Shown here: piece after piece, positions 38,107-48,505 of the stretch
How the letters are laid out: each line of letters begins with the position of its first letter
Numbering within the stretch: position 1 is the first letter of the stretch
Origin: Serratia sp. H1w
GTDB lineage: Bacteria > Pseudomonadota > Gammaproteobacteria > Enterobacterales > Enterobacteriaceae
Reading direction: 5' to 3'
Assembly (NCBI RefSeq): GCF_000633355.1
Contig: NZ_AYMQ01000050.1
Location: 1 to 64,000, forward strand
DNA: 64,000 bases
The notes under the pieces: generated by a model
What the model was told of the DNA's origin: nothing
Databases searched by the model: none
Seen by the model: the letters and a program-made list of their open reading frames with translations, nothing else
Translations under genes and position numbers: made by a program

Positions 38107-39636
38107 ATGAGCGAAGCACGGATTATTGCCAAAGCGATGAAAGACGGGAAACCGGTGCAGGATCTGGTTATTTTGCCTGCCTTGGCTAACCGCCACGGTT
38201 TGATCACCGGGGCAACCGGTACGGGTAAAACGGTTACCCTGCAAAAGATGGCGGAGCAGTTCTCGCGCATCGGCGTTCCGGTATTCCTGGCAGACGTTAA
38301 AGGCGACCTGTCGGGCATTGCAGCCGAAGGGGTTCCTTCCGAGAAATTGCAGGCCCGGCTAGCTGCCATTGGCGTTACCGACTGGCAACCTCAGGCCTGT
38401 TCCATGATCCCCTGGGATATTTTTGGCGAAAAAGGTCATCCCATTCGCGCCACCATTTCCGATCTCGGGCCGCTGCTGCTTGGCCGCCTGCTGGACTTGA
38501 ATGAAGTCCAGAGCGGCGTGCTGCAATTGGTGTTCAAAATCGCCGATGACAACGCGTTGCTGCTGTTGGATATGAAAGACCTGCGGGCGATGGTGCAGTA
38601 CGTAGGGGACAACGCCAAACAGTTTCAAACCCAGTACGGCAACATCTCCTCAGCTTCTGTCGGGGCGATCCAGCGTGGTTTACTGACGCTGGAACAGCAG
38701 GGTGCCAACCAATTCTTTGGCGAGCCGATGTTGGATATCAACGACTTGATGAAAACCGACGCTAACGGGCATGGCATCATCAACCTGCTGGCGGCGGATA
38801 AGCTGATCAATCAGCCGAAGCTGTATGCGGTATTTTTGCTGTGGTTGCTGGCGGAGTTGTTTGAACACCTGCCGGAGGTCGGCGACCCGGAACAGCCCAA
38901 GCTGGTGTTTTTCTTCGACGAGGCGCATCTGTTGTTTAACGACGCTCCACCGGCTTTGCTGACCAAAATTGAACAGGTAGTACGCCTGATCCGTTCCAAA
39001 GGGGTGGGCATCTACTTTGTTACTCAGAACCCATTGGACATTCCTGACAGTGTTCTGGGCCAACTGGGCAACCGTGTCCAGCACGCGCTGCGGGCCTTTA
39101 CGCCACGCGATCAGAAAGCGGTGAAGGCAGCGGCTCAGACTATGCGCGCCAATCCCGAGTTTGATGCGGAAACGGCAATCACCGAATTAGGTGTGGGCGA
39201 AGCGCTGGTTTCCTTCCTCGATGAGAAAGGACGGCCGAACGTGGTAGAGCGTGCGATGGTGATCGCACCGGAATCGAAAATGGGCATGTTGGGTGCCGAA
39301 GGGCTGAATAGCGCTATCAATAAATCGCCGCTCTATGGCCGCTATGAAGATATGGTGGACCGTGAGTCTGCCTATGAAAAGTTGGCCGCAGGGGGTTTTG
39401 CTACCGTGGGGACGCCACAGCCTGGGCAACCGGCTCAGAAACCGGCCGCAGGGCAAGAGAGCGGCGGCGGCGGTTTGATGGGGGGATTGAACGAGATCCT
39501 GTTCGGCTCCACCGGCCCGCGCGGTGGCAAGCACGACGGCATTGTACAGACCGCAGCCAAGAGCATGGCTCGCGACCTGGGCCGCCAGATCCTGCGTGGC
39601 GTTTTAGGCTCGATCATGGGTGGCCGCAAGAAGTAG
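38107..39636 (+). CDS. HerA-like ATPase of the DUF853 family (YjgR)
   Basis: The ATG at 38107 follows AGGAACTCAG and gives 509 residues; a start at 38041 lacks a good ribosome binding site. Walker A is GATGTGKT at residues 35-42 and Walker B is [12 protein letters not shown]. The C-terminal tail is Gly-rich ([12 protein letters not shown]) and ends with a hydrophobic Gly segment. The family is like HerA/FtsK-type P-loop ATPases; the biological role of YjgR is unknown. Confidence 0.88.
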   Translation: MSEARIIAKAMKDGKPVQDLVILPALANRHGLITGATGTGKTVTLQKMAEQFSRIGVPVFLADVKGDLSGIAAEGVPSEKLQARLAAIGVTDWQPQACSMIPWDIFGEKGHPIRATISDLGPLLLGRLLDLNEVQSGVLQLVFKIADDNALLLLDMKDLRAMVQYVGDNAKQFQTQYGNISSASVGAIQRGLLTLEQQGANQFFGEPMLDINDLMKTDANGHGIINLLAADKLINQPKLYAVFLLWLLAELFEHLPEVGDPEQPKLVFFFDEAHLLFNDAPPALLTKIEQVVRLIRSKGVGIYFVTQNPLDIPDSVLGQLGNRVQHALRAFTPRDQKAVKAAAQTMRANPEFDAETAITELGVGEALVSFLDEKGRPNVVERAMVIAPESKMGMLGAEGLNSAINKSPLYGRYEDMVDRESAYEKLAAGGFATVGTPQPGQPAQKPAAGQESGGGGLMGGLNEILFGSTGPRGGKHDGIVQTAAKSMARDLGRQILRGVLGSIMGGRKK

Positions 39637-39652
39637 GTCTGAAATCCATCAT

Positions 39653-39680
39653 GTGGGGCGCTGCATACAGCGCCCGTTTA
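39653..39680. repeat. Palindromic repeat family B, copy 3
   Basis: GTGGGGCGCTGCATACAGCG followed by CCCGTTTA, the inverted orientation of the copy at 3221. It lies between the YjgR-like gene and the Nudix gene. Confidence 0.6.
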
Positions 39681-39727
39681 CATTGGCAATGAGTTTGCGC
39701 GGGCCTACCTCTGTCAGCTTTTTTAAA

Positions 39728-40345
39728 TCATCTTCTAATGACATTTTCAATATAAGCGCTTATATAGACACGATATTCATCGTTCATATTATCGGGTAGC
39801 GCGCTCAAGCTAAAAAAACAGAGTGCCTTGCTTTCATCATCATTAATGACAACCTCGCCACTCCCCTCCTTCAAGTCTGCATGGTAGACCGCGGTGATAA
39901 CATTAATTTGGTCTTCGTTAGCCAGCGTGAACGTATACTCAGCCCCAGAGAAAACATCAACGAACGTCATGTCTGAAAACAGCACCCCACACTCTTCCTG
40001 TGTTTCTCGAATGGCGCATTGCAAAAGCGACTCCCCAGGTTCAAGCAAGCCACCAGGTAGCCCATAAGTACCATCGCGGCGCAGTTGGAGAAGAATGCTT
40101 CCATCATCCCGAGTTATGACGACATTAGCACCGGCAAGCAACAGCAAATCATGGCCTATCTTTTTTCTGATGGTTTCAACGTAACTCTGATGGTCCTTCT
40201 CTAGGGCCCCCTTGGCACTGCTGACATAGGCCTGATCGAAGCTGCGTATTGCCTCCTGCGAGATTGCATCGTCGTTGCATAATCCAGAAGCTGCATCATG
40301 GATGGCTTCACATGCAAGAGACGTAAATTTACTTTTTTCGTTCAT
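39728..40345 (-). CDS. Nudix hydrolase with N-terminal helical extension
   Basis: The ATG at 40343-40345 has a strong GGAGG ribosome binding site and gives 205 residues. The Nudix domain is in the second half, with the box GGLLEPGESLLQCAIRETQE followed by ECG, and the first ~75 residues are helical and unlike NudE. The substrate is not predictable. The gene and its flanks look AT-richer than its neighbours and it lies between repeat elements, which suggests acquisition by transfer (inference). Confidence 0.85.
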   Translation of the reverse strand: MNEKSKFTSLACEAIHDAASGLCNDDAISQEAIRSFDQAYVSSAKGALEKDHQSYVETIRKKIGHDLLLLAGANVVITRDDGSILLQLRRDGTYGLPGGLLEPGESLLQCAIRETQEECGVLFSDMTFVDVFSGAEYTFTLANEDQINVITAVYHADLKEGSGEVVINDDESKALCFFSLSALPDNMNDEYRVYISAYIENVIRR

Positions 40346-40459
40346 AGAAACCTCCAAACTTTTGGGGTTAATTTGTATCTCGATTATGCACGCTATGAAA
40401 TAGCGTTGAGCTCGTTTCTGAATTATCCTCGTGGAACCGTCGTGCTAACCTGGCAACCG

Positions 40460-40615
40460 CCCCTCACCCCAGCCCTCTCCCACTGTAAAGACTGGAGTTC
40501 TCATGGACATCTGTTTGGGGGAGAGGGAGCGAGTCCAGAGCCGAAGTCGGGGACTGGGCATAACATGTAGCACGGTATATTCCCTCTCCTAGGGGAGAGG
40601 GTTAGGGTGAGGGGG
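40460..40615. repeat. Composite family A repeat cluster upstream of pabA
   Basis: Three purine/pyrimidine-biased arms occur in 156 bases: CCCCTCACCCCAGCCCTCTC at 40460-40479, GGGGGAGAGGGAGCGAG at about 40517-40533, and a complete element TCCCTCTCCTAGGGGAGAGG then GTTAGGGTGAGGGGG at 40581-40615. The outer arms are inverted copies of each other. The rest of the 379-base gap (40346-40724) holds only the presumed pabA promoter, which I could not assign. Confidence 0.65.
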
Positions 40616-40724
40616 ATTGCTGTGCGTTTTGCTATGTATTTTATCGCTGAACTCAAGATCCTGGCTCTTGTGTGATAGCTCGTACATATCGCTATTTTAA
40701 TAAGATCAATATATTAGGTTTGTC

Positions 40725-41300
40725 ATGCTGCTGCTGATCGATAACTACGACTCCTTTACCTATAACCTCTATCAGTACTTCTGCGAACTGGGTGCGGAAG
40801 TGTTGGTGAAGCGCAACGATGAACTGCAACTGGCCGATATCGAGCGGCTGGCACCGCAGCATCTGGTGATCTCCCCTGGCCCCTGTACGCCGAACGAGGC
40901 GGGTATCTCATTGGCCGCTATTCGCCATTTTGCTGGCAAGCTGCCGATCCTTGGGGTCTGCCTGGGACATCAGGCGTTGGGTCAGGCGTTTGGTGCCGAC
41001 GTGGTTCGCGCCCGCGAGGTGATGCACGGCAAAACCTCCGCCATTCGCCATAATAATCTTGGCGTGTTCAATGGATTGAATAATCCGCTGACCGTCACCC
41101 GCTATCATTCCCTGATCCTGGATGCAGCGACTTTGCCGGATTGCTTTGAGGTCACCGCCTGGAGCGAACGTGACGGCAAGCGCGATGAGATCATGGGTAT
41201 CCGCCACCGGACGCTGGCGCTGGAAGGCGTGCAGTTCCACCCGGAAAGCATTCTCAGCGAACAAGGGCATCAGCTGCTGGATAATTTCCTGCAAAGTTAG
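40725..41300 (+). CDS. pabA: Aminodeoxychorismate synthase glutaminase subunit
   Basis: The 191-residue class I glutamine amidotransferase has [11 protein letters not shown], nucleophile Cys in [15 protein letters not shown], and the His-Glu pair in VQFHPESIL. With PabB it makes aminodeoxychorismate for folate. Proximity to argD matches E. coli, which supports PabA over TrpG. Confidence 0.96.
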   Translation: MLLLIDNYDSFTYNLYQYFCELGAEVLVKRNDELQLADIERLAPQHLVISPGPCTPNEAGISLAAIRHFAGKLPILGVCLGHQALGQAFGADVVRAREVMHGKTSAIRHNNLGVFNGLNNPLTVTRYHSLILDAATLPDCFEVTAWSERDGKRDEIMGIRHRTLALEGVQFHPESILSEQGHQLLDNFLQS

Positions 41301-41355
41301 CCGTTAGCGGCTATTTAGGCTTGCTCTTGATTGGTTTTTTATGCATATTTTGTGA

Positions 41356-42612
<1,257 letters not shown>

Positions 42613-42615
42613 TCA

Positions 42616-42643
42616 GGCTGGCGGGGCTGCGGCCCTGCCAACC
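42616..42643. terminator. Convergent hairpin between argD and yhfK
   Basis: GGCTGGCGGGGC pairs with GCCCTGCCAACC around TGCG, with one mismatch and one G-T pair. There is no T-run, so termination efficiency is uncertain. Confidence 0.6.
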
Positions 42644-42644
42644 G

Positions 42645-44720
42645 TCAGCTATCCCGCAGTTTGCGTTTGAGCCAGATACCGTGATGCGGGCGCTGGCGCC
42701 AGGCCAGTGACGAGATGGTATGCATCACCGTCAGATGGGAAAGGATACGCCGCAGGTGGCGCTCCATCTCGGTGACTGGCATATCCGGATGCAGGTCCGG
42801 CGGCTGCATGATGCTGTTACTGGTACTTGGGCCATCATATTCCAACCGCTGTTGGCAGCTCTGCAAGGCGATTTCACAGGTTTGCAGATACTCCTGAGCC
42901 AGCTTCGGCGTCAGCATATAGTGCTCACGCGCCAGAATGGTCATCGCGTTCAGGTGTTCAACTACAAACTGGTTGTGGGTGATCCATAGCCGCATATCCG
43001 CCAGATAATTCGATTCAAACCCCGGTTCCTGCATTGCCTGATTGAGCGAGGTAAACAGGGCGTTATGCGCCTGATTGACCTGCATACGGGCATAGGCCAG
43101 TTCGCTGGGGTCTGGTTCCTGCTCTTCCAGCAGTAAACGCAGTGCCGTCTGATCGTTCTCCAGCGCCTGATGAGCGTTTTTACGCAGCAGGCCACTCTGC
43201 CATTGCGGCCATAGCCAGATCGTGCCGCCAAACACCAGTACGCAGCCAATCAGGGTATCGATCAGGCGCGGGACCAGGAAATGGGTGCCATTCAGCGCCA
43301 GAAGCTGCAAAGTGTAGACGGCCGTCACGGTAAAGCCCATCACTGCCAGCCCGTAGTTTTTGCGTAGGATCAGATAAGCCGCCAGGGTAATTACCAGCAT
43401 GATGCTCAACGTCACGTTCTCTGGCATCTGGAGTTGCAACAGCCCGGCAGCAATCACCAACCCCGCCAACGTGCCAAGGGCACGGTGCTGGATCCGCACC
43501 CGCGTAGCGTTATAGCCGTTCTGGCTGACCAGCATGATGGTCAACAAGATCCAATAGGGTTTTGGCAGGTTGAACAACATCCCGAGGCTGCTGCCTGCCG
43601 CCAAAATGACGCCCAATCTGGCGGCGTTGCGAAGGGCGTTGGACTTGAACGACAGATAGCTGACTACCGCTGGCCAGAACGGCAGCCGAGACTGGTTGGC
43701 CATCAAATTACGGCGGTACAGCGGGTGCTGGGTACGCAGCAGGCGTGCGATGCGGCTGAAGTGGTAATAACAGAACTGACCAACCGGGTTATCGGCATGC
43801 TGGGAGGCGACTTTTTCCAGCGCTGCCAGCTCATTCTTCATGCTGAAACGTGCAGAGTGCCGATGATAGAGAATATCGTCGGCCACCACCTGCAGGCGTG
43901 TGGCGATCACCTGAGCGTTGCGGCGGATAATCGCTTCGGCCTGGCTTTGCTCAACCAGCTTCTGCACTTCTTCCGGTAAATGCAGGCTGACGGTGATGTG
44001 CTCCTGTAGGTCGAGTGCTACCTGAAAGGTGCGTTGCAGGCGCTTTTGCTCCAGGTTATTGGCATGGGGCAGGAAATTCAGCTGTTGGTATAGCAGGCTG
44101 ATCAGATCCATCACTTTCTGCTGGCGTTGCAACAGCGGCGGCAGGGCGGTTTCTGGATCGGTATGCTGAGTCAGTAGGGTGTATTTGGCTTCAAAATAGT
44201 CGGCCAACTGCATATACAACTGGCTCAGGGATTCGCGCATCGGCTGTTCTTTCCACAGCTTGAACCAGGCCCAGGTAAACAGCCCGTACCAGGCGGTGCC
44301 GACGATATACAGCAAAGGAGCATGCCAGATGGGCACGGTGCCAACCATGCTGAGGGAAAAGATGGCGGCCACCAGTGCGGCTGGCAGCAGGCGCGCATGT
44401 AGCGGGCTGATCTCACCGCTAACGCCAAGCAACAGCGCCATCCCCAGCATCAGCAGGGGTAACGGCAGATCCCACAGCAGGGCTTGTTGCAGCAGCAGGC
44501 TGCTGAGGGCAAATAGGGAACCGCCCACGACCAGGCGTTTGAAGAAGCGTTTGTGTGGCGTATCCAGCCCGGCGATATTGCAGCAGGCGGGGACCAACGA
44601 GAACAGCATACCGAGTTGCAGGTTGCCAATCAGCAGGCCAAACGCCACCGGCAGGCACAACACCAGCGTTTGCCGCAGTGCGTAGTTGACTTCCGGGTGG
44701 TAGATCAGGCGGCGCCACAT
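42645..44720 (-). CDS. yhfK: YccS/YhfK-family (FUSC) inner-membrane protein
   Basis: This 691-residue protein has two blocks of membrane segments (about residues 12-160 and 365-500), each followed by a soluble helical region. The second block carries the FUSC-like signature (QNGYNATRVRIQHRALGTL). The family includes YccS and aromatic-acid efflux components, but the substrate is unknown. Location between argD and crp matches E. coli YhfK. Confidence 0.9.
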   Translation of the reverse strand: MWRRLIYHPEVNYALRQTLVLCLPVAFGLLIGNLQLGMLFSLVPACCNIAGLDTPHKRFFKRLVVGGSLFALSSLLLQQALLWDLPLPLLMLGMALLLGVSGEISPLHARLLPAALVAAIFSLSMVGTVPIWHAPLLYIVGTAWYGLFTWAWFKLWKEQPMRESLSQLYMQLADYFEAKYTLLTQHTDPETALPPLLQRQQKVMDLISLLYQQLNFLPHANNLEQKRLQRTFQVALDLQEHITVSLHLPEEVQKLVEQSQAEAIIRRNAQVIATRLQVVADDILYHRHSARFSMKNELAALEKVASQHADNPVGQFCYYHFSRIARLLRTQHPLYRRNLMANQSRLPFWPAVVSYLSFKSNALRNAARLGVILAAGSSLGMLFNLPKPYWILLTIMLVSQNGYNATRVRIQHRALGTLAGLVIAAGLLQLQMPENVTLSIMLVITLAAYLILRKNYGLAVMGFTVTAVYTLQLLALNGTHFLVPRLIDTLIGCVLVFGGTIWLWPQWQSGLLRKNAHQALENDQTALRLLLEEQEPDPSELAYARMQVNQAHNALFTSLNQAMQEPGFESNYLADMRLWITHNQFVVEHLNAMTILAREHYMLTPKLAQEYLQTCEIALQSCQQRLEYDGPSTSNSIMQPPDLHPDMPVTEMERHLRRILSHLTVMHTISSLAWRQRPHHGIWLKRKLRDS

Positions 44721-44743
44721 GATGGTTGGCTGTTCAGCAGGTA

Positions 44744-44773
44744 AAGAAACGGCGCATGGCTGCGCCGTTTCTT
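44744..44773 (-). terminator. Terminator of crp
   Basis: AAGAAACGGCGCA pairs perfectly with TGCGCCGTTTCTT around TGGC, a 13-bp stem. It lies seven bases past the crp stop on the minus strand and separates crp from yhfK. Confidence 0.88.
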
Positions 44774-44779
44774 AGGGGA

Positions 44780-45412
44780 TTAACGCGTACCGTACACGAC
44801 AATGGTTTTGCCGTGCGCGGAGATCAAATTCTGATCTTCGAGCATTTTCAAAATACGACCGACGGTTTCACGTGAGCAACCGACGATTTGGCCAATTTCC
44901 TGGCGGGTGATTTTGATCTGCATGCCGTCAGGGTGAGTCATGGCATCAGGCTGTTTTGCCAGGTTCAGCAAGGTCTGTGCAATGCGGCCGGTAACGTCAA
45001 GGAAGGCGAGGTTACCCACTTTCTCTGAGGTGACTTGCAGGCGGTTGGCCATCTGTGCGGACAGGCGCATCAGGATATCCGGGTTAACCTGGATCAACTG
45101 GCGGAATTTCTTGTAGGAAATTTCAGCCACTTCACAGGCCGTTTTGGCCCGAACCCAGGCGCTACGCTCCTGGCCTTCTTCAAATAATCCAAGCTCGCCG
45201 ATGAAATCCCCCTGGTTAAGGTAGGACAGGATCATCTCTTTGCCTTCTTCATCTTTAATCAGCACCGCGACGGAGCCTTTAACGATGTAGTAAAGCGTTT
45301 CGGCCTTTTCACCTTGGTGAATCAGCGTACTCTTCGATGGATATTTGTGGATATGGCAATGAGACAGGAACCATTCGAGAGTCGGGTCTGTTTGCGGTTT
45401 GCCGAGAACCAT
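44780..45412 (-). CDS. crp: cAMP receptor protein CRP
   Basis: The 210-residue protein has the cyclic-nucleotide beta-roll with [18 protein letters not shown] phosphate cassette, the long C helix ([18 protein letters not shown]) and the helix-turn-helix with recognition helix [14 protein letters not shown] (about residues 179-192). It is the global carbon catabolite activator. Candidate CRP sites appear in this window at 47224-47243 and 54593-54608. Length equals E. coli CRP. Confidence 0.98.
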   Translation of the reverse strand: MVLGKPQTDPTLEWFLSHCHIHKYPSKSTLIHQGEKAETLYYIVKGSVAVLIKDEEGKEMILSYLNQGDFIGELGLFEEGQERSAWVRAKTACEVAEISYKKFRQLIQVNPDILMRLSAQMANRLQVTSEKVGNLAFLDVTGRIAQTLLNLAKQPDAMTHPDGMQIKITRQEIGQIVGCSRETVGRILKMLEDQNLISAHGKTIVVYGTR

Positions 45413-45793
45413 TCGCTATTATCCTCTGTTGTTATCGCTGCCTTGTATCACAGGGGTCAGAGTTCCCTGTAAAACGTGCTTATAGCCTGGTGTTTTAATT
45501 GTGGCTATCAACAGGTTTTGAGGCGTGTTATAGAAATACGCTTGTGCTCTAGCATATTAACTTGCGGGGAGTGCTGCAAGCTACATTCTGTTAACATACC
45601 AATATAGGGGCCTTTCCTTGGACGTATCCCTGAAATCGGTGACCTGGAAAGAGTTATTGCGGCTCTGTTTGTAGCACAGAGTGAGGCGGGTGTCTTGTGT
45701 TGTCTCGCTTCAGCATGATTAGCGTCAGGTTCCGTTGCCAGAATGTATGCGAAAGCGTACCCTGTTTTTAAGAAATTAACCGGAGTATGTAAA
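45413..45793. promoter_or_regulatory. crp/yhfA divergent intergenic region
   Basis: This 381-base gap between divergent crp and yhfA contains no gene that I can support. A hairpin CTCTGT-TTGTAGC-ACAGAG lies near 45664-45682. In E. coli this region holds the autoregulated crp promoter and a divergent transcript; no exact sites are assigned here. Confidence 0.35.
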
Positions 45794-46201
45794 ATGCAGG
45801 CAAGAGTTAAGTGGGTAGAAGGGCTGACTTTCCTGGGTGAGTCTGCGTCCGGCCATCAGGTGTTGATGGATGGCAATGCGGGCGATAAAGCACCAAGCCC
45901 GATGGAAATGGTGTTGATGTCCGTCGGCGGCTGTAGCGCCATCGATGTGGTGTCGATCCTGCAAAAAGGGCGTAACGATGTGCGTGATTGCGAGGTGAAA
46001 TTAACCTCGGAGCGCCGTGAAGAAGCACCACGTCTGTTTACCCACATCAACCTGCATTTTATCGTCACCGGCAAAGGGCTGACCGATAAGATCGTGGAAC
46101 GCGCGGTGGATCTTTCTGCCGAGAAATACTGCTCCGTCTCCCTGATGCTGAGCAAGGCTGCCAGCGTCACCCACAGCTTTGAAATCCGCGAAGTCGCCTG
46201 A
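45794..46201 (+). CDS. yhfA: OsmC-family protein YhfA
   Basis: The ATG at 45794 gives 135 residues starting MQARVKWVEGLTFLGESASG, as in E. coli YhfA (134). It has the OsmC/Ohr pattern with one conserved Cys in SVGGCSAIDVV and another near KYCSVSLML. Relatives reduce organic peroxides, but YhfA is not characterised. A start at 45743 would add a non-conserved extension. Confidence 0.92.
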   Translation: MQARVKWVEGLTFLGESASGHQVLMDGNAGDKAPSPMEMVLMSVGGCSAIDVVSILQKGRNDVRDCEVKLTSERREEAPRLFTHINLHFIVTGKGLTDKIVERAVDLSAEKYCSVSLMLSKAASVTHSFEIREVA

Positions 46202-46203
46202 TC

Positions 46204-47112
46204 CTACCAAGGGTAGCGCAGGCAGTGGGCACGCAACAGATCAAGAAATCGCCGCGCCGTCACGGTTAGCGGCGATTTTTGCGAATACAGCACGCAATAT
46301 TGCGCCTGCGGCAGCGTGTCGATAGGCAATGACACCAGCTTATGCTGCAAGTGGAATGGCGCACTCATCGCCCGTGCCACGATAGTCAGATAATCCGCTT
46401 CCAGTACCATATTCAAGCCACAGGTCACCGAATCCGAGCGAATGGGCGAGCGGCTCAATTGCTGATAGAAGGTGCCCAACACCGCGCGCAACTGCTGGTA
46501 ATAACCCATATCCGTTTCCGGTAATAACCATTTGGCTTCGCGCAGGTCGTCCAGCGACGTCGCCTGTGCCAATGGGTGTCCCTGGCGCGCAATAATGCAA
46601 AAAGAGGCGCTGAACAGCGGCTCACGCACCAAATCTTCCAGCGGTAGTTCCGGGCTGACGGTGCCTACGGCAAAATCCAGGCGGCCTTCGCGTAAGGCTG
46701 GCAGCAGGGTAGAAAGCTGTGCCTCGCGGATCAGCAGGTTGGCCTGTGGAAACGGCTGTTTAAAGGCTTCGACCAGTTCGGGTAATACCGTCAGTGCCAG
46801 TAGTGAAGAGCAGCCAATGGCGACGTTGCCTTGCGAATGCTGATTCAACTGCTGGATCTCGTCGGCAGCGCGCTGCAACTCTTCCAGGATCAACTGCATG
46901 CGCAGAGCGAAGGTGCGGCCGGTTTCAGTCAGCGTCATCCCCTGGCTGCTGCGAATGATCAACTGGGTTTCCAGGATCTGCTCCAGTTCGCGGATGGTAC
47001 GGCTCACCGCCGGTTGAGACTGTTCCAGAGCACGTGCAGCCCCACGAATACTGCCGCTGCGGATCACCTGCTGGAAGACCTTTAGCTGTTGTAGCTTCGG
47101 TAAATAGCGCAT
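46204..47112 (-). CDS. LysR-family regulator (AbgR-like)
   Basis: The 302-residue protein has an N-terminal winged helix (residues ~5-65; SIRGAARALEQSQPAVSRTI) and a LysR substrate-binding domain. It resembles AbgR of the p-aminobenzoyl-glutamate locus. It is divergent from an MFS transporter and an M20 amidohydrolase, a typical LysR arrangement, so it probably controls them. Its end is two bases past the convergent yhfA stop. Confidence 0.88.
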   Translation of the reverse strand: MRYLPKLQQLKVFQQVIRSGSIRGAARALEQSQPAVSRTIRELEQILETQLIIRSSQGMTLTETGRTFALRMQLILEELQRAADEIQQLNQHSQGNVAIGCSSLLALTVLPELVEAFKQPFPQANLLIREAQLSTLLPALREGRLDFAVGTVSPELPLEDLVREPLFSASFCIIARQGHPLAQATSLDDLREAKWLLPETDMGYYQQLRAVLGTFYQQLSRSPIRSDSVTCGLNMVLEADYLTIVARAMSAPFHLQHKLVSLPIDTLPQAQYCVLYSQKSPLTVTARRFLDLLRAHCLRYPW

Positions 47113-47223
47113 CCCTACCCCTATCAGTAAAAAGTATCACCCCTTACAAAATTGTATCTTATGCCGCCCGGCAAAAGGCGATAATTTCAGCATGTTGTTA
47201 TAAGTGACTGTTATTAAAACTAT

Positions 47224-47243
47224 AAAGTGACCTGGATCACATT
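47224..47243. promoter_or_regulatory. CRP binding site upstream of the MFS-amidohydrolase operon
   Basis: AAAGTGACCTGGATCACATT is a strong palindrome; GTGA and TCAC halves are separated by six bases. Its centre (47233.5) is 72 bases upstream of the MFS start. GATAAC at 47282-47287 could be a -10 that would put the site near -61.5. It is also close to the divergent LysR start. Confidence 0.7.
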
Positions 47244-47304
47244 ATTAAATTACGCCTGCCAGGTGGGTAGGCAACCTGGGTGATAACTTAAAGGAATATC
47301 AGCG

Positions 47305-48495
47305 ATGAAAAATCGTTCACTAATGATTTTTTTGCTGTTTGTGGGCTATGTCGTGGTGTACATCGATAAAACCGTGATGGGTTTTGCGCTGCTGCCTATC
47401 GAACGCGAATTCAATCTCCAGCCGGAACAACTGGGCTACATTACCGGGATGTTTTTCCTGGCGTATTCTCTGTTCCAGATACCTGCGGGTTGGCTCAACG
47501 ACCGCTTTGGGTTCAAGAAAGTCTTGTGCAGTTCGTTACTGCTGCTGGGGGGATTTGCCCTGTGCTTCGGCATTCTGGGGTTCGGCCTGGGCCTGCTGGT
47601 GACGTTCCGCTTCCTGTCCGGTATTGGCCACTCGGGCTATCCGTGTTCCTGTGCCAAAGCAGTAGTGGCGAACTTCCCGCTGGAGCAACGCACCTTCGCA
47701 CAGTCAATTCTGCTGTCTTCCGCCGGGTTGGCGATGACCGTCGGACCGCTGGTCGCGGTTTATTGCCTGGATCACATCGGCTGGCGTGGTTCCTTCTCTG
47801 CGCTTGGTCTGTTGGCATTCGTGATTGCCGCCTGCATCTTGTGGCTGGTGCCCAATCCGCCACAGGCGGCGCCCGCTAAAGCCGGGGCAGCCGCGGCGAA
47901 CTATAAGGCCCTGCTGAAGAACCCGATCGTGCTGCTGCTGTTTGTGGCGATTTTTTGCATCAATATCCCGTCGTACGGCCTGATGGCCTGGCTGCCGAAA
48001 TTCCTGGTGCAGCAGCGGGGGATGCCGATTGACGTTTCCAGCATGGTGGTCGCCGCAGGCGGGCTGGGTATCTGGATCTCCTCACTCGGTACCGGCTGGC
48101 TGGTGGGGCGCTACCTGCAAGGGCGTGAGCCGTTGGTGATTTTCTTTAGCTCCCTGCTTAGCGCCCTGTGCATCTGGCTGGTGTTTACCAGCGAATCGGC
48201 GCTGACCGCCAGCCTGTTTCTGTTCCTCGGCTACATTTTCCTGATGGCCTCGTTCGTCACGGTGTTTACCCTGCCGATGAAGCGCCTGCCTACGGAAGTG
48301 ATGGGCGCAGCGATGGGGTTGATTAACACTGGCGGCACCTTGGGTGGCTTTGTGGCCCCTATCGCCATGGGGTATCTGATCACTATCAGCCACGACTACA
48401 TGACGACGTTTATCTTTTTGGCACTGGCTATGGTGGTTTCCGGGCTGGTGATCCTGCCATTGGCGGGCAAAGCACGCCAACCGGCACTGAATTAA
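47305..48495 (+). CDS. MFS transporter, anion:cation symporter type
   Basis: This 396-residue 12-segment transporter has the MFS motif between segments 2 and 3 (GWLNDRFGFKKV) and the early YVVVYIDKTVMGFALLPIER typical of the ACS (organic anion) family. It is ten bases from an M20 amidohydrolase, so it likely imports an N-acyl or amide compound that the hydrolase then cleaves. Substrate unknown. Confidence 0.88.
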   Translation: MKNRSLMIFLLFVGYVVVYIDKTVMGFALLPIEREFNLQPEQLGYITGMFFLAYSLFQIPAGWLNDRFGFKKVLCSSLLLLGGFALCFGILGFGLGLLVTFRFLSGIGHSGYPCSCAKAVVANFPLEQRTFAQSILLSSAGLAMTVGPLVAVYCLDHIGWRGSFSALGLLAFVIAACILWLVPNPPQAAPAKAGAAAANYKALLKNPIVLLLFVAIFCINIPSYGLMAWLPKFLVQQRGMPIDVSSMVVAAGGLGIWISSLGTGWLVGRYLQGREPLVIFFSSLLSALCIWLVFTSESALTASLFLFLGYIFLMASFVTVFTLPMKRLPTEVMGAAMGLINTGGTLGGFVAPIAMGYLITISHDYMTTFIFLALAMVVSGLVILPLAGKARQPALN

Positions 48496-48505
48496 GGAGT
48501 AGAAA

